Assembly (NCBI GenBank): GCA_900543345.1
Contig: UQRJ01000155.1
Coordinates: 1 to 7,076 of the forward strand
Source of the DNA: an uncultured Sporolactobacillus sp.
GTDB taxonomy: Bacteria; Bacillota; Bacilli; Bacillales; Sporolactobacillaceae
Reading direction: 5' to 3'
Length of the DNA: 7,076 nt
The notes beneath the pieces were generated by a model. It did not search any database. It saw only the letters and a list, made by a program, of their open reading frames with translations, and was not told where the DNA came from. The position numbers and the translations under genes are program-made. Position 1 is the stretch's first letter, and every line of letters begins with the position of its first letter. Below, in pieces: positions 5,607 through 7,076 of the stretch.

Positions 5607-6285
5607 ATATTGCGGCAACCATTCGTTGGACGATCTTCGGACGGTAATGGCCAGCCGGGCGAACGATATCGGTTTTATATTTACGCCTGAAAGCAAGCGG
5701 ACGGTATCGGCGCGTCAGGTCGGCGATTGGCTGCGCGTGGTCGGACGTCCGAACGGAAAACGGCTGGTCGCCGTTTTTGCCGACGATTCATTGGCGGTCA
5801 TTGAGCGGATTGTCCGTGAGCTTCCGATTGATGTTGTCCAGCTCCACGGCCATGAAAGTCCCGAAGCGGCTGCCGCCGTTCGCCGTCGGACGGGAAAAGC
5901 GGTCTGGAAGGCTGTCCGTCACGGTGATCGATCACTTGAAATAATGCGTACGTATGCCGGCATAGCGGATGGCTATGTCGTCGATACGAAAGTGCGCGGC
6001 CAGCTCGGCGGGACAGGTCTAACTTTCGACTGGACCGCGGTACCTGCCTATATGAATGAAGCCCGCCGGCTGGGCGCAATTTGCCTGATTGCCGGAGGCA
6101 TTTGTCCGGAAAATATCGATCGTTTGCTCAGTTATCGGCCGATGGGGATCGATATTGCTTCGGGTATTGAAACAAATGGGAGAAAAGATAAGCAGCAGAT
6201 TGAAAAGATTGAGCAAAGGGTGTGGATGAATCATGATCGAACAGTCACAGACGGAAGAGACGGAGCGAAAAGGGCGATACGGTAA
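5590..6285 (+). CDS. trpF: Phosphoribosylanthranilate isomerase
   Basis: TrpF performs the Amadori rearrangement of phosphoribosylanthranilate to CdRP, between the TrpD and TrpC steps. It is a (beta/alpha)8 barrel of 231 residues. The general base is Cys8 in LKYCG (5-9) and the general acid Asp132 in YVVDTKV (129-135). VQLHG (83-87), GGTG (140-143), AGG (168-170) and IDIASGIE (187-194) form the phosphate-binding and barrel strands. The start is GTG at 5590, inside the end of trpC (17-base overlap), supported by AAGGTGA (5577-5583) 6 bases upstream and by the family N-terminus starting right there. The last 18 residues or so, after the usual C-terminal helix, run into the trpB start region and look like an unconserved tail. 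The overlap with trpB is 53 bases. Confidence 0.95.
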   Translation: MRPELKYCGNHSLDDLRTVMASRANDIGFIFTPESKRTVSARQVGDWLRVVGRPNGKRLVAVFADDSLAVIERIVRELPIDVVQLHGHESPEAAAAVRRRTGKAVWKAVRHGDRSLEIMRTYAGIADGYVVDTKVRGQLGGTGLTFDWTAVPAYMNEARRLGAICLIAGGICPENIDRLLSYRPMGIDIASGIETNGRKDKQQIEKIEQRVWMNHDRTVTDGRDGAKRAIR

Positions 6286-7040
6286 ATTCGGCGGTCAATA
6301 TGTGCCGGAGACATTGATGCACGCTCTGATCGAACTGGAAAAGGGATTTAACGAAGCGATGCATGACGATTCGTTTCTGGCCGACTATCATCGCCTATTG
6401 GAAAATTATTCGGGGAGGCCGACACCGATTACGCACTGCGGTCGGCTAAGCCGGTCCGTCGGCGGTGCGCAGATCTACCTGAAACGAGAGGATCTGAATC
6501 ATACCGGTGCCCATAAAATCAACAATGCCGTCGGTCAGGTACTGCTTGCTCGGAGAATGGGGAAGCACAAAGTCATTGCCGAGACCGGAGCGGGTCAGCA
6601 CGGCGTTGCGACGGCGACGGCAGCCGCCTATTTCGGCCTGTCCTGCAAAGTCTTTATGGGTACGGTCGATATCCAGCGACAAGCACTCAATGTGTTTCGG
6701 ATGAAGCTGCTTGGCGCGGAAGTCGTCCCGATTGCGGGCGGCAGCGGCACGCTGAAGGACGCAATCAACGAGGCACTGCGCTACTGGGCGGCACATTGCG
6801 AGGATACGGCTTACGTCGACGGTTCGGTGGTCGGCCCGCATCCCTATCCGCGGATGGTCCGCGATTTTCAGCGGATTATCGGCGACGAAGCAAGGAAACA
6901 AATGCTTGAGAAAACCGGACATCTTCCGGATGCCGCCTTCGCCTGTGTTGGCGGCGGCAGTAATGCGATGGGCTTGTTTACCGCATTCTTAAACGATCCG
7001 GTCAAGCTGTTTGGTGCAGAGGCAGGCGGAAAGGGAACGG
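6233..7040 (+). CDS. trpB: Tryptophan synthase beta chain, 3' end missing
   Basis: This PLP enzyme joins indole and serine to give tryptophan, in an alpha2-beta2 complex with TrpA. About 269 genomic codons are present, some 130 short of the usual 400, because the adapter begins at 7041. The frame stays open into the adapter, so a naive translation ends in the artefact SYTHLTLPTN. It belongs to the standard TrpB1 type: GRYGKFGGQYVPETL (14-28), REDLNHTGAHKINN (85-98) with PLP lysine Lys95, AETGAGQHGVA (116-126) with catalytic Glu117, GSVVGPHPYPRMVRDFQ (197-213) and the PLP-phosphate loop GGGSNA (240-245). Asp196 stands before GS where I would expect a hydrophobic residue. The ATG at 6233 is preceded by AAAGGGTG (6215-6222) at 10 bases; it overlaps trpF by 53 bases in another frame. 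trpA is expected just beyond the window. Confidence 0.95.
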
Positions 7041-7076
7041 CTGTCTCTTATACACATCTGACGCTGCCGACGAATA
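7041..7076 (+). other. Nextera adapter (read-1/P5 side), not genomic
   Basis: Positions 7041-7073 are the reverse complement of the Nextera read-1 adapter: the mosaic end CTGTCTCTTATACACATCT (7041-7059), then GACGCTGCCGACGA (7060-7073). The last three bases would be the start of the i5 index. The contig end is thus an artefact and trpB is cut artificially rather than disrupted in the genome. Confidence 0.98.

Overview
The window is an assembled contig from a bacterium of the Bacillales type (Bacillota). The gene order hepS-menG-hepT-ndk-cheR followed by trp genes is that of the Bacillus subtilis aromatic supra-operon region, and the proteins resemble its homologues. The DNA is fairly GC-rich for that group, so a higher-GC relative of Bacillus is more likely than B. 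subtilis itself; the genus cannot be named from this window. All genes are on the + strand. Both ends are sequencing adapter, not genome: positions 1-46 (Nextera read-2 side, apparently including an 8-base i7 index) and 7041-7076 (Nextera read-1 side). Genomic sequence therefore runs from about 47 to 7040, and the first and last genes are cut by the adapters.

Region 1 (47-2172) holds the 3' half of hepS, then menG and hepT. HepS and HepT form the two-subunit heptaprenyl diphosphate synthase that makes the side chain of menaquinone, and MenG carries out the last methylation of menaquinone. Region 2 (2257-3497) holds ndk (nucleoside diphosphate kinase) and cheR (chemoreceptor methyltransferase).

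Region 3 (3494-3793) is a gene-free stretch of about 300 bases that proves to be a complete trp leader. It has a strong sigma-A-type promoter whose -35 box overlaps the cheR stop codon, a 5' stem-loop, a run of seven perfect GAG triplets at 5-base pitch (a TRAP-type RNA binding site), an intrinsic terminator, and a hairpin that buries the trpD ribosome binding site. The strand that buries the ribosome binding site is also complementary, in register, to the GAG array. TRAP binding could therefore both favour termination and switch off trpD translation. This parallels the B. subtilis trp leader, but here it stands before trpD rather than trpE.

Region 4 (3794-7040) holds trpD, trpC, trpF and a partial trpB, tightly overlapped as one translationally compact operon for tryptophan synthesis. 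The aroF, aroB, aroH and trpE genes that lie between cheR and trpD in B. subtilis are absent here. trpA and the 3' part of trpB would be beyond the right end, and mtrB (the TRAP gene) may lie just upstream of hepS as in Bacillus.
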